This document shows positions 24,099 through 32,784 of a DNA stretch of 64,000 nucleotides, piece after piece (within the stretch, counting starts at the first letter, position 1; each line of letters starts with the position of its first letter). The position numbers and the translations under genes were made by a program. The DNA is from UBA9647 sp963739335 (lineage in GTDB: Bacteria; Bacteroidota; Ignavibacteria; UBA10030), in the NCBI GenBank assembly GCA_963739335.1, contig CAVUAC010000041.1, positions 1-64,000 on the forward strand, written 5' to 3'. The notes beneath the pieces are model-generated. The model did no database searches. It saw nothing but the letters and a program-made list of their open reading frames with translations, and was not told the origin of the DNA.

Positions 24099-24476
24099 CT
24101 AGCCTCCGAGTTTATCGTGACTCAAGAGGAGCTTCTGAGCGTATTCACTGGCCAGTTCTCTCAACCTTGGAATGCGAATGAGTTTTTTTTCCTTCCAGGC
24201 TTTCTCGTCGATGGAGTGGGTTTCCGCCAGATAGTTACAGAAGTCGGTCACATGTTGAACCGTCGTGTGACATAGGCGCGCTATCTCTCGAATCTTCAGG
24301 GGACTTCCCGCCCGCACTTGGGGACTAGATATGAGTTTCATCCTGGCGGTCAATTGGCCCGGAGGGATCATCAGTAGTAGATATCTCGCAAAGGCCTGGA
24401 AACCCCGCGTGGTGATTAGTTTCGCGATATCCCGGTTTGTATCAGTGTCGGCGTAATGCTTGGGGTATTTCATCAT
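24099..24476 (-). CDS. Hypothetical phage protein with possible helix-turn-helix
   Basis: 125 residues. The segment SPLKIREIARLCHTTVQHVTDFCNYLAE (about 58-85) reads like a winged helix or helix-turn-helix. It is directly upstream of the replication protein on the same strand (2-bp gap), so a replication or regulatory partner is plausible. Confidence 0.55.
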   Translation of the reverse strand: MMKYPKHYADTDTNRDIAKLITTRGFQAFARYLLLMIPPGQLTARMKLISSPQVRAGSPLKIREIARLCHTTVQHVTDFCNYLAETHSIDEKAWKEKKLIRIPRLRELASEYAQKLLLSHDKLGG

Positions 24477-24523
24477 GGAGACTCCTTGAGATTATTCTTT
24501 CCGCGACAACGACGCGTTATTTT

Positions 24524-24703
24524 TTAGGTGGAAGGGTTCGTCATCGTGAGATCGATCACATCCTTCAGGCCCTTGACTTCACCAGCGGCCTCGACGATCG
24601 ACTTTACACGGGACCGCGTCGTCCACCAAAGACTTATCATGGCCCCGATGACGATGACTATTTGAACGATATCAGCCAGTCTTATGTTGAGGTCTACTTG
24701 CAT
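24524..24703 (-). CDS. Small membrane protein, possible holin-like
   Basis: 59 residues from ATG 24703: MQVDLNIRLADIVQIVIVIGAMISLWW..., one membrane helix after an acidic N-terminus, then a charged helix. Similar one-helix proteins lie near phage tail genes and act as holins or structural helpers; the call is tentative. GGAGG lies upstream. Confidence 0.45.
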   Translation of the reverse strand: MQVDLNIRLADIVQIVIVIGAMISLWWTTRSRVKSIVEAAGEVKGLKDVIDLTMTNPST

Positions 24704-25082
24704 CTTTCTGCGCCTCCGACTTTCCCTTTCCAACGAACCTATCGTAGAGATTGTGCCAATTGACAAGCGTCGGCAGGTTTCCGCGGCCCTCAATGATTTT
24801 CAGATTACCGGCAATCAGATTCCATTCGGCCGGGGTAAGGAAGAATTCCTGCCCTTTGTCCAATCGTTCGTCGTACCGTAATTGGACCCTGCCATCCGGC
24901 AATTGGAAATAGAGAATCTTGTATTTCTTGTCGTCCGATTTCGTCAGTCGAATCTTTTGACGGATATTCACGCACAGGCGTCCCACGTCCTTCCTGGCCT
25001 CTTTCGGCAGGATCTCCGGAATTGCCGTGCGTTCAAAAATGTTGAGTCTTATACGCTTTCCAGCCGCCATAGGGAAATCCAT
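24672..25082 (-). CDS. Hypothetical phage tail-region protein
   Basis: 136 residues; the probable start is Met at 25082 or 25070. It includes KILYFQLPDGRVQLRYDERLDKG and a Lys-rich end. Overlaps the small membrane protein by 32 bp in another frame. Follows the tail-fibre gene directly. Function unknown. Confidence 0.5.
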   Translation of the reverse strand: MDFPMAAGKRIRLNIFERTAIPEILPKEARKDVGRLCVNIRQKIRLTKSDDKKYKILYFQLPDGRVQLRYDERLDKGQEFFLTPAEWNLIAGNLKIIEGRGNLPTLVNWHNLYDRFVGKGKSEAQKDASRPQHKTG

Positions 25083-25088
25083 TCTTTA

Positions 25089-26954
25089 TTATGACCATGT
25101 CAAATTTCCAGAACCGTCGTTGTGTAACGTTCCCACCGCGTTTGCCGCGGGCCATGTATAAGGAACGCCCTTGATATGAATGTGATGCTTTACATAGACA
25201 TTTCCCTCCTCAAACCATCCCGCCCAATTTGAGGACCCGCCGTCTGCAGTTCCCTGGATCGCTATATTTTGGCCGGGACCGTGAGCATAGGCCCACACGG
25301 CCTCGGCAAGAGTGCTGGCACTTGATAAAGCACTGATGGCTCTACCACTTGAACCGGAGTTTACGGCGATAATCGAAGAAGAACTGGCGACTGTCGAGAG
25401 CGCATAAACAGTACCATCCGATACCAAAATTCCGGGATTCCCCGACCCATAAACATCACTTCCAACACGGACTTTCGAGACACCCCCCTCAAAGAACTGC
25501 ATCTCGTTCGCTATAGCATTTCCGATGTCAATATATTTCGTTCCAGTCGAAGTTCTGATCTTTGCGCTGCTCATTATGACTGCACCGCTTTTGTAAGTGC
25601 GGAATGGCGCGGTTGCCCGGTTCGCATAGGTCTCGCCCGAGTAGATCGTCAACGGATCGGCGCCGCCATCATTGCCAAGCATTCCACTTGTCAGGCCGGA
25701 CGTGGGGGCTCCCACGATTACATTGCCTGCCAGAACCCAGTTGCCACGGATTTCCGGTGACGAAACCTCATTGGCATCGATGTAGGTGCCCTTGATGTAG
25801 CCTGGGATGTCGCCGAGTGCTACGAGATTCGGCGGTCGGTTGGTGATGTTCGCCGTCCAATCAGCTCCATAGGTGGCATTTGTTGGAGGTTTGGTTCCTG
25901 TGATTTCGCCGTATGAGGGAGCCGTGACATCGCCCCATGAAATCGAACCCCCGGTCATTATGATCGGGCCAGCATAGTTCAGTTGGCTGCCATCAAACCG
26001 GAGATAATTAGTTGACGTGGCGTAGATGTCAAATCGGGGAACATTTCCTGCCGTTCGATCAAAGATGTAACCAACGGTGGTATCTCCATAGGCCGTCTTG
26101 CCGTATGACCGCAGTTTCCCAGCCACGTTCGGTGAGCCGATTACCACATCTTCGTCAACAGTCAAACTGCCAGTATGCGCTGAAATCGATTCGAGATCCA
26201 CGACATCAATGTGCGCGGCGGTGATTTCACCGGCGCCAATGTGGTATCCATAGATTGAGCCTGCCTTGACTATGCCTGACGTGACGGAATTTGGACCGAT
26301 TACGGTTTCGTTGATCCCCATGACCCCAACGGCAGGTACGAAAAATGCGTGTTGCGTCGCATCGACGGCTGGCTTTGCAAAACACAACAACACCCGATGT
26401 TCCCCGACACCCTCCAACGCCTCGTCGGTAACGAAGAGAGTGGTTGGACTATCCGTCGGGTCAAAATAGATATAGGTAGACCCGGTCATCTCGCCGGTAT
26501 TTCCAGCCGCCAAATCATATGTCTTGCCGTCTGCGAATTTCAACTCGCCCGCGGACCATGCGACAGTGTCGTAATCCGTCGCGGAGAAGACTATCTCGGT
26601 GCTGAAATCCTTGGAGCTCTCCGTCAACTTCTTTGAAATAAGCGATCCGTCAGTTACTATGGCCCCATCAACCATTGGAGTCTTGCGCGCGGGACTCGGT
26701 TGCCTCGGGGCGGATGCAGAGACATTTATACCGGCCCTCCCCAGGACGAATGTTCCGTCTCCCGACTGGAGTTGGCCCTGGTCGTTGACATAGAACTCGA
26801 TTTCGCCATTATGGTAACTAGCCATTTGGCGGAGACGTCCACCCTCAGCCCTGATGAGTTGGATGCCGGAAAATCCCGGTGGGATCACGGAGGGCGTGAC
26901 AAACAGGGACCCGCGACCATCGTGAAATTCGATATTATCCAACGTAAGTGTCAT
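25089..26954 (-). CDS. Phage tail fibre / tip protein
   Basis: 621 residues. Beta-rich with many Gly, Ser and Thr. A region (about 95-220: DGSLISKKLTESSKDFSTEIVFSATDYDTVAWSAG ... STYIYFDP) resembles domains attached to phage host-specificity proteins; the remainder (HIDVVDLESISAHTGSLTV, GPIIMTGGSISWG) resembles repeated fibre segments. It probably binds the host surface. Start ATG 26954 lies just before the joined tail fragment. Confidence 0.75.
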   Translation of the reverse strand: MTLTLDNIEFHDGRGSLFVTPSVIPPGFSGIQLIRAEGGRLRQMASYHNGEIEFYVNDQGQLQSGDGTFVLGRAGINVSASAPRQPSPARKTPMVDGAIVTDGSLISKKLTESSKDFSTEIVFSATDYDTVAWSAGELKFADGKTYDLAAGNTGEMTGSTYIYFDPTDSPTTLFVTDEALEGVGEHRVLLCFAKPAVDATQHAFFVPAVGVMGINETVIGPNSVTSGIVKAGSIYGYHIGAGEITAAHIDVVDLESISAHTGSLTVDEDVVIGSPNVAGKLRSYGKTAYGDTTVGYIFDRTAGNVPRFDIYATSTNYLRFDGSQLNYAGPIIMTGGSISWGDVTAPSYGEITGTKPPTNATYGADWTANITNRPPNLVALGDIPGYIKGTYIDANEVSSPEIRGNWVLAGNVIVGAPTSGLTSGMLGNDGGADPLTIYSGETYANRATAPFRTYKSGAVIMSSAKIRTSTGTKYIDIGNAIANEMQFFEGGVSKVRVGSDVYGSGNPGILVSDGTVYALSTVASSSSIIAVNSGSSGRAISALSSASTLAEAVWAYAHGPGQNIAIQGTADGGSSNWAGWFEEGNVYVKHHIHIKGVPYTWPAANAVGTLHNDGSGNLTWS

Positions 26955-26956
26955 AA

Positions 26957-27143
26957 CTAATCGTCGAGTTCTATCTCCAACATTACAAAGGCCCCATTGT
27001 TGCCATACGAAATAGCTGGATCGCTGATCGTATTTCCATTTATCACTGGGTAAAGGACGTTGTCGAGACCCAGAATCGTCAGCCTGGCATTGGCTGCGAA
27101 GTGATTTCCCGCCGAAGCATTATATACTGCCGTGTCTCCACTG
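26957..27143 (-). pseudogene. C-terminal fragment of a tail protein
   Basis: An open frame reads GDTAVYNASAGNHFAANARLT..., NVLYPVINGNTISDPAISYG and ends MLEIELDD at 26957. It has no start of its own and joins directly to the tape-measure fragment in another frame near 27143. It looks like the last 60 residues of a distal-tail protein whose N-terminal part is deleted. Confidence 0.5.
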
Positions 27144-27489
27144 ACGCCGCCAGCCCGAAGACGGTGATAAGTTTATTTATCCCCACAGTGAACGCCTCAA
27201 TATCCTGCGTGCTGCGCAATCCCAAATATCCAGCTATGATCGCTATATCAGCGAGTTTCTGAGCCGCGTTGGCCGTTGGGAGCGTCTTCGAAAGTTCCAG
27301 GAACGATTTACCAAGTGCCCCTATTTCTTCCCTAGAAAGACCCGATGTCTTCCGTACCATCGTCAAGGACTTGTCGAATTGAACGGCCGCTTTCTCGGCG
27401 AATCCCACGATGACGCCGGAGATCAGAGAAAACCGAAGCGTCATATCCATCGCGAATCCCTGTAGTGCAGCCGCGAACTGGTTGACCAC
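27079..27489 (-). pseudogene. Tape-measure protein fragment
   Basis: The segment FDKSLTMVRKTSGLSREEIGAL, then LPTANAAQKLADIAIIAGYLGL, then AFTVGINKLITVFG is the N-terminal signature of phage tail tape-measure proteins (TP901-type). Only about 115 residues remain, against several hundred or more in functional proteins. Both ends switch to other tail genes, so this is the residue of deletions or an assembly collapse. Confidence 0.7.
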
Positions 27490-27772
27490 GTTCGGCGAAG
27501 TTCTGGACCTTCGCCAGTTCTTGAATATCCTGACCGTCTTTCAAAATCACAATGCCCAAGAACTCCGCCAGGAAAGTAGTGGTCAAGGATTCAACGATGG
27601 TATCAATTACCGCATCCGAGCTACTTCCCAGATTGACTTGTCGGGAGATTACCGTTCCCACTAGATTTATGAAGGCCAGACTTTGAGTCTCCGCCATCGG
27701 ATGCTGATAGTAAGTCATATCGCCGATAACATAGCGACCGAATTTCGGGACGCCGTTTTGTAGCACCAGCAT
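27332..27772 (-). pseudogene. Truncated second tail assembly chaperone-like gene
   Basis: The N-terminal part (PKFGRYVIGDMTYYQHPMAE ... TTTFLAEFLGIVILKDGQDIQELAKVQNFAERG) closely parallels the complete gene at 28911-29369. After about residue 95 the sequence becomes unlike the paralogue where the tape-measure frame begins (near 27490). So its C-terminus, including any frameshift extension, has been lost. Confidence 0.6.
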
Positions 27773-27839
27773 TTTCGCCTCGAGGTTGATATTTTTAGGT
27801 CATTTTGACTCGGTAAGGTCTTTTGGTAATCATTTAAGT

Positions 27840-28727
27840 TCATACTCCCTGCACTGCCGACCGCGGTGTGCAGGAGCTAGGAGTTAGGCGCGGTCGGCAG
27901 TGCCACAGGCTCAAGATATAGTTTTTGCCGGTCTCGGTGACGATGGTCTGAGAGACTGATCCTTCATGGTCGGATCCGTCTATAACTATCTTGCATGACC
28001 TCAAACCCGTATGCACGGGATCTATTCTTCGTCCATCCGAATCAACAGCCTGGTCCTTCGACCCCGTGAAAGCGGTAATCACCGAAGACCCGGTTTGCGT
28101 CGCGCTCCAGACCGAAAAGGGATTGGACGATCCACTTCCGAGAGATTCGAAACTGCCGTTGACCACGGTCTCCGGAAAGGAACTTTCGATCGGTCTTACC
28201 TTGTGAAGTTTTAGTGACAATTTCAGTGATCTGGGTTTTTCATCCTTGAATCCGATTTCGACGGCACCGAGGATTTCACACGCCGGCATGATAAGAATGT
28301 CTTTGAGACCCGGATTGGCCTCTTGCGGGACCTCATAGAGGAAAGGATACAGCCGGGGACTGGAGAGGGACGGGCCCCTGAAATATTTGTATTTTGGATT
28401 GGCCCCCACATTGTCAATAATCGTATTCAGGTCCTCGCCAATTGCCAGAACGAAGTTTTCCAAGGAGCATTCGAGAAGGGTGGTGTCGAAAAATACATCG
28501 CGGCCTTGGGTCCAAGCTATGGCCGGTTCATCGGCATCGTTTTCACGGAAAACCTCCTTGACCTTGGCCGGGTCCAGACGGAGGACGCCGCCAACCTCCT
28601 TAACGGTTCCGCCTAACGAGACGAATTTTGAAAGGTCGCTATCACTATAGCTGGAATCTATCTTGTTGATTTTTAGATCGCCCCCGCCGAGTTCAATATC
28701 GGCGACAGCGGAAACATAGTTTGGCAT
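27840..28727 (-). CDS. Second tail-tube-like protein with carbohydrate-binding-like domain, damaged C-terminus
   Basis: 295 residues. The first 190 (MPNYVSAVADIELGGGDLKINK ... FKDEKPRSLKLSLKLHKVR) resemble the fold pattern of tail-tube proteins. Then VVNGSFESLGSGSSNPFSVW, SCKIVIDGSDHEGSVSQTI and NYILSLW read as a CBM4/9-type carbohydrate-binding module. The domain is cut off after LSLWHC, where a 15-bp inverted repeat begins, and the last 20 residues are unlike the family. Tail tubes with added sugar-binding domains are known from phages; this example would have been a decorated tube. Confidence 0.55.
   Translation of the reverse strand: MPNYVSAVADIELGGGDLKINKIDSSYSDSDLSKFVSLGGTVKEVGGVLRLDPAKVKEVFRENDADEPAIAWTQGRDVFFDTTLLECSLENFVLAIGEDLNTIIDNVGANPKYKYFRGPSLSSPRLYPFLYEVPQEANPGLKDILIMPACEILGAVEIGFKDEKPRSLKLSLKLHKVRPIESSFPETVVNGSFESLGSGSSNPFSVWSATQTGSSVITAFTGSKDQAVDSDGRRIDPVHTGLRSCKIVIDGSDHEGSVSQTIVTETGKNYILSLWHCRPRLTPSSCTPRSAVQGV
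27851..27903. repeat. Inverted repeat at the broken end of the second tube gene
   Basis: GCACTGCCGACCGCG and its exact complement (27889-27903) flank a 23-nt spacer. It lies exactly where the CBM-like domain stops making sense. Confidence 0.7.
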
Positions 28728-28731
28728 AGAT

Positions 28732-29369
28732 CTATCCCGTTACCCGGTTTTTCCCAGCCATAAACTCCTCAAGTGTCTTTGTAACCTTGGGCGTCCTGCC
28801 CGATTTTGCTTCTCGGTTGAGCATTGCCATGTATCGATTTAGTTCCGGCACCGAGTATCGCCATAAGATTGATTTGGGATGCTGGCCCCATCGGTGGCTG
28901 AAGAATTCGACTACCCGGTCGAGGTTTGAGCGAATGCGTCGGACATCTGTTGGCGTAATTCGCTCGGGTTTACGCCCAGAAGCGCCAAGATCGGCCCAAT
29001 CTCGGCCTTGTTCAAGACGAAAAAATCCTGGACAACCTCCTTGACAATTCCCAATGGGAATGTCCAGACAAAAGGTTTCCCGCGTTCGGTGAAACTCGGC
29101 ACCTGCGCTAATTCCTCAGCCTGCTGACTGTCTTTCAGCAACACGATACCCAAAAACTCAGCAAGGAAGTCACTGGTGATCGATTCGAAAATGCCTTCAA
29201 CCGTCACTTTGGGTTTCTTCGTTTCTGGGTCCACCTGTTTGGAGATCGCCGTCCCAATTAGGTTTATCAAGGCCATCGTCTGACCGGCTACCATCGGTAG
29301 TTGACGGTATTCCGTCCCTCCGACAACGTACCGAGCAAATTTGGCTGCGTCATGTTCAGTGATTATCAT
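28732..29369 (-). CDS. Tail assembly chaperone, -1 frameshift extension (G-T type)
   Basis: After the slippery heptamer at 29019-29025 the -1 frame is open to TAG at 28732 with no stop, giving a 212-residue fusion. The extension reads RKPERITPTDVRRIRSNLD, then HRWGQHPKSILWRYSVPELN and ends MAGKNRVTG. This is the classic gpG-gpGT organisation. It overlaps the next gene start by zero to five bases. Confidence 0.65.
28911..29369 (-). CDS. Tail assembly chaperone (short form)
   Basis: 152 residues: MIITEHDAAKFARYVVGGTEYRQLPM, then a helical FLAEFLGIVLLKDSQQAEELAQVPSF region. Position between the tail tube and the tape-measure fragment and the built-in -1 frameshift site identify it as the analogue of lambda gpG. 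It is needed for tail length control around the tape-measure protein and is absent from the virion. Confidence 0.72.
   Translation of the reverse strand: MIITEHDAAKFARYVVGGTEYRQLPMVAGQTMALINLIGTAISKQVDPETKKPKVTVEGIFESITSDFLAEFLGIVLLKDSQQAEELAQVPSFTERGKPFVWTFPLGIVKEVVQDFFVLNKAEIGPILALLGVNPSELRQQMSDAFAQTSTG
29019..29025 (-). promoter_or_regulatory. -1 ribosomal frameshift slippery site
   Basis: T_TTT_TTC on the minus strand in the zero frame (codons GAT TTT TTC), fitting X_XXY_YYZ. The zero-frame stop follows about 108 nt later. Confidence 0.6.
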
Positions 29370-29446
29370 TTTCTTCGCCTGAAGTTAGTTTAGAAACCCG
29401 GCCAGCCCTTCGGTTGGCCGGATCTGTATTCTTGGATCTATTACGG

Positions 29447-30029
29447 CTAGGAGAAACTACCCTCTTCGAGGAGGTACCGTTTTCCCTCGAAGCTGACGCC
29501 ACCGTCCAGCACGGTGCTCGGACAAGCCAAGGCTTTGATCGTCAAGACAATGCCGGTCTCGGCTTCATCCTTGAACGGGATGTCGGCCGCGTCTGATGAC
29601 TTTGCCTTGCGGGATTGTGAGCTTCTTGGCTTTCGTTGGATCGTCTTCGTTTGGAACGGTATACTTCCATTTGAGAGTAGCAGCGTCCACAAGACCGCCA
29701 CCCTTGTACTTGCCCGCCACGATATCGCTTGGCGATGCGCCGCAAGCCAATGCGATATTCGTCAGGTTCGTCTGAAGGATAGTGACCTTGAGGGTTACAT
29801 CCCGATCGGTGGCTTTTCGCTTGACAGCGTCCGGCAGACCTGTGACCTTGACTTCTTTGAACGTCGGTTGCTTGTCATTGAACACGCCACCAGCATCTTT
29901 TGCCGTATAGCCAACATTCACGAACGTCCCCGCCGTGATCTCGCCCGTGATGGAGGTACAGTATTCCAACTTTCCACCAGCAAGCAGGATCTCTTTTTCG
30001 GGATTCGCGCCTTGACCATATTCTGGCAT
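29447..30029 (-). CDS. Tail tube protein, frameshifted
   Basis: The N-terminus MPEYGQGANPEKEILLAGGK and following beta strands (DVTLKVTILQTNLTNIALAC, LKWKYTVPNED) match a siphophage tail-tube protein. The frame ends early at 29565 (RRGRHPVQG) while the +1 frame continues DAADIPFKDEAETGIVLTIK ... YLLEEGSFS to 29447. Removing one base near 29594 joins them into about 193 residues. The DIPFKDEAETG segment is the conserved C-terminal beta hairpin. Confidence 0.7.
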
Positions 30030-30045
30030 GGAACCTCCTTATGGT

Positions 30046-30465
30046 TTAGTGTGAGATTGTCTTGATTGCGACGCGGTAGCGCCAATGCTTGAAGTAGTCT
30101 TTGACCATATCATCGTATGTTCCGAATGGTACCGGAATACCCCCGCGATGAAGTCTACCGCTTGCCCCTGTACAACTGAGAAACTTATCGTTTAATGCAT
30201 CATCAATGGCGTTGAAGATGTTCGCCAGTTGCGTACCTTCGCCATCGCCGGAATCGCTTCGAGCCACAACGCTAACAAAAGCATTGTGAATCACTCCCAC
30301 CGATGAACTCTCGGCGGCTTCGGCAAAGATGAGGACGACGGGATTCTTTTTCCCCAGCGGCCGTTGTGGTCCCACCCAGATATTCCTCCCCACAAGTCCC
30401 GTGATGGTTTCATCAGACTTGAGGGTCAGATGAATCTCGGATAGAAACTCGTAGACCGCATTCAT
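30046..30465 (-). CDS. Head-tail joining / tail completion protein (DUF3168-like)
   Basis: 139 residues: a helical N-terminus (AVYEFLSEIHLTLKSDETI), NIWVGPQRPLGKKNPVVLIF, and a C-terminal WRYRVAIKTISH strand. This pattern and its position just before the tail-tube gene fit the tail-terminator/DUF3168 class. Start overlaps the preceding stop by 4 bp. Confidence 0.6.
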   Translation of the reverse strand: MNAVYEFLSEIHLTLKSDETITGLVGRNIWVGPQRPLGKKNPVVLIFAEAAESSSVGVIHNAFVSVVARSDSGDGEGTQLANIFNAIDDALNDKFLSCTGASGRLHRGGIPVPFGTYDDMVKDYFKHWRYRVAIKTISH

Positions 30466-30791
30466 TGTGTGATCTCCTGGATTAAAATTTCAATCACCGT
30501 TCTCAGAAGACTCACTCCTGTTACCTTGTAGAACCGACCCGTTTCCACGCCATTCGAAAGCTCATAGAGGAAATCCCCGAGGGCAACATCGATCGTCATT
30601 AGAGGTGTGTAGATTCCCTTGACTTCGATAGCGTCCCGACTGGAACTCCGCTCCTGTAGAGATCGCATCGGGACAGTGGTTGGAACAATATTTAGCCATA
30701 GCGTCCACTTATCCGTCAATGTTTCTCTCGGAACGCCAGTGCTGGTATCCGGCGTTGTAGATGGCCGTCTGCATTTCAATTCAACGTACAT
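30462..30791 (-). CDS. Head closure (neck) protein
   Basis: 109 residues beginning MYVELKCRRPSTTPDTSTGVP, with RDAIEVKGIYTPLM and GRFYKVTGVSLLRTVIEILI, consistent with a head-tail connector of the Siphoviridae neck. The call rests on size and position between the adaptor and the tail terminator. Overlaps the upstream gene by 11 bp; the reading of the overlap suggests the upstream C-terminus may also be affected by an indel. Confidence 0.45.
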   Translation of the reverse strand: MYVELKCRRPSTTPDTSTGVPRETLTDKWTLWLNIVPTTVPMRSLQERSSSRDAIEVKGIYTPLMTIDVALGDFLYELSNGVETGRFYKVTGVSLLRTVIEILIQEITQ

Positions 30792-31137
30792 GGCGCCCTC
30801 GGTGATGATGCCCGCGGGGCCGGACCAATCTCCCGAAGCCCCCGCTAATTGGCGCTAGAACTTGGAGGATCCCATGTGGCAGACTAAGCGAATAGCTCTC
30901 ACTGTACCTCCCCTGCTGGTTCATCCGGGTAAATGAAGGGTTTTCGAGAAGCCAATCGAACGCTAGGGTCTGACCGTTGTTAAATATCGCCTCAAACCCC
31001 GTCGTCCGTTTGTTCACGCCAGTGCCCAGAATCAACTGCTCGGTGATATCGAGAAGACTCTGGATCTGGTCATCGGTCAGAGCCTTGGTGCGCTCGTGGA
31101 GTGAGCGACCCCTGATTTCTTCTACAGTGAGAGCCAT
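30781..31137 (-). CDS. Head-tail adaptor-like protein
   Basis: 118 residues, mainly helical: MALTVEEIRGRSLHERTKALTDDQIQSLLDITEQLI then TRMNQQGRYSESYSLSLP. Follows the major capsid gene directly, as head-tail adaptors do. The C-terminal 25 residues (RLVRPRGHHHRGRH) are atypical and overlap the next gene in another frame. Confidence 0.45.
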   Translation of the reverse strand: MALTVEEIRGRSLHERTKALTDDQIQSLLDITEQLILGTGVNKRTTGFEAIFNNGQTLAFDWLLENPSFTRMNQQGRYSESYSLSLPHGILQVLAPISGGFGRLVRPRGHHHRGRHVR

Positions 31138-31185
31138 ATCTTCAACTCGCCCTGGTAATTACCTTGAGAGCTAAAATAATGACCG

Positions 31186-32223
31186 CTATTCGGTCAGAGG
31201 AACAATGATGCCCACCGAGTCAGCCCCGGGAAATGTAGGGAACATCGTGCCAACAGCGTAAGACCACACTTCGATCGGATCCCGGGTCTCCCACACTTCG
31301 GCGTAAACGCCGGGAGCTTCTTCGGCACCAATGCCCAGAAGGGCCTCAGCCGTGGGCCCGACCAGAGTCTCGCCAAGTTGGACATCGTGTGGAAACATAC
31401 TGAAGCTCGTCTCGGGATAATATCTCGCCGAACCGAGCGTCTGATCGGGATTGACGGTCCGACACTTCTCGTCGTAGGATGAGATGGTCGGAAGGCCGAT
31501 GCTAACGAGGAAGTCGTTGAGGAAAATCAACGTCATAATGCGATTTTCCCAGGTCGGGCCGAAAAACGCTTTCTTGATGACCTCATTCTGCAAGAGGTGA
31601 GCGATGATCGTGCTCGAGGTGAGCGCAGTGTCACACATGTAACCGGTCGCATCTAGAATCACCGTCTGGAGTGCCTGCATGTCCGCGATCGGATTGGCGG
31701 TGTCATAATTGTCCCAGAGTCCGTCGCCGATCTTCACGACCTTTTGATCGCTAGGAATCCCCCAATCGACGGTCAACTTCACACCATCGCCAGCAAGTGT
31801 AGATGTACCCTTTCCAAGGGCCTCCATGATAATTGAGTTGACACGACCATAGATCCCATCAATGTTAGCCTGAGTATCCCGGTAGAGTCTAGCGATGATG
31901 GCATTTCTCTCCGCAGTCGAGCGGGGAGAAAAGATCCTAACGACCTCTTTCTCGCTGAAGCGCCGCTTTTGCTTGATCGGAGGCAGTTCACCCTCGACCC
32001 GGGTGAGACTCTCGTGAGGGGCCACTGGTGCTGCAGATTCCCACGGGACCACTTCTGCCAGCATCACGGCCGCCCTCCCGCCCACGCCTTTGATATAGGA
32101 ATAATCGATCTCTTGCACCATCCGCTGGGGGAAAAGTTCGAACCCGAAATACACGGTCGGATCCAGTCGGCGAGCATACTCGAGCACCTGCTCGTTCTTG
32201 ATAAAATCTAAAATGCTAGCCAT
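31186..32223 (-). CDS. Major capsid protein (lambda gpE family)
   Basis: 345 residues. ASILDFIKNEQVLEYARRLDPTVYFGFELFP, then RRFSEKEVVRIFSP, TQANIDGIYGRVNSIIMEALGKG and C-terminal GTMFPTFPGADSVGI are the HK97-fold lambda-E-type signature. It forms the icosahedral head. ATG 32223 is followed by a complete, normal-length frame, so this part of the prophage is intact. Confidence 0.85.
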   Translation of the reverse strand: MASILDFIKNEQVLEYARRLDPTVYFGFELFPQRMVQEIDYSYIKGVGGRAAVMLAEVVPWESAAPVAPHESLTRVEGELPPIKQKRRFSEKEVVRIFSPRSTAERNAIIARLYRDTQANIDGIYGRVNSIIMEALGKGTSTLAGDGVKLTVDWGIPSDQKVVKIGDGLWDNYDTANPIADMQALQTVILDATGYMCDTALTSSTIIAHLLQNEVIKKAFFGPTWENRIMTLIFLNDFLVSIGLPTISSYDEKCRTVNPDQTLGSARYYPETSFSMFPHDVQLGETLVGPTAEALLGIGAEEAPGVYAEVWETRDPIEVWSYAVGTMFPTFPGADSVGIIVPLTE

Positions 32224-32281
32224 CGAAATACCTCCAAAGTGTAAAGATGAATGAATTAGCGAATTGAAAACGCTCTAAAAA

Positions 32282-32665
32282 TCAGTCCTTCCAGTTGGCT
32301 GGCCATGCAGGTTTCCGATGCTCCTCGGTTTCCTTGATGAGGTTCGTCACGAAATCCGAGACCTCGCCGTGCTTCGGGCTCTTGTCACCACCACCGCCTT
32401 TTATCTCTGGCTCGATGAAGAAGTCTGGGTTATCTGCCTTGAGCGCCTCAAAAGCCTTATCGACGCCCGCTACCTTGTCGCCCTCGACCTTGATGAGAGA
32501 CCGATCTAGGAGCGCGACGTAGGTGTCCTTTTTCAGACCGAACTTCATTATTGCCTTGCTGATTTCGATGTCGATGAGCCCCCTCTCCCGATCTACCTTC
32601 GCTTGATTGAGGATATCGCGGGTCTGCTCTTTCAGGGCCATATATTCTTCTTGCTCTGTTGCCAT
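32282..32665 (-). CDS. Capsid assembly / scaffold-like protein
   Basis: 127 residues: a helical, acidic protein (EYMALKEQTRDILNQAKVDRERGLIDIEI) with DAFEALKADNPDFFIE-type spacing (VDKAFEALKADNPDFF). It sits directly upstream of the capsid gene, where scaffolding proteins occur. It is shorter than typical scaffolds and lacks a protease domain. Confidence 0.5.
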   Translation of the reverse strand: MATEQEEYMALKEQTRDILNQAKVDRERGLIDIEISKAIMKFGLKKDTYVALLDRSLIKVEGDKVAGVDKAFEALKADNPDFFIEPEIKGGGGDKSPKHGEVSDFVTNLIKETEEHRKPAWPANWKD

Positions 32666-32784
32666 AACTTCTCCTTTGACTCGAGTTGTAAGGTCCCGGT
32701 GGCTCGATTGCCATTATCCGACCGAAGAGGGTGTTGGATGGCCGGTGATCGACAATACCCTCCGGTCTCTGGCAAACGTCCCTT

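Noticed and set aside
27884..27890. GTTAGGC within the inverted repeat, possible attC box
   Set aside because: There is no matching RYYYAAC box at the right distance and it lies in the loop of an unrelated hairpin.
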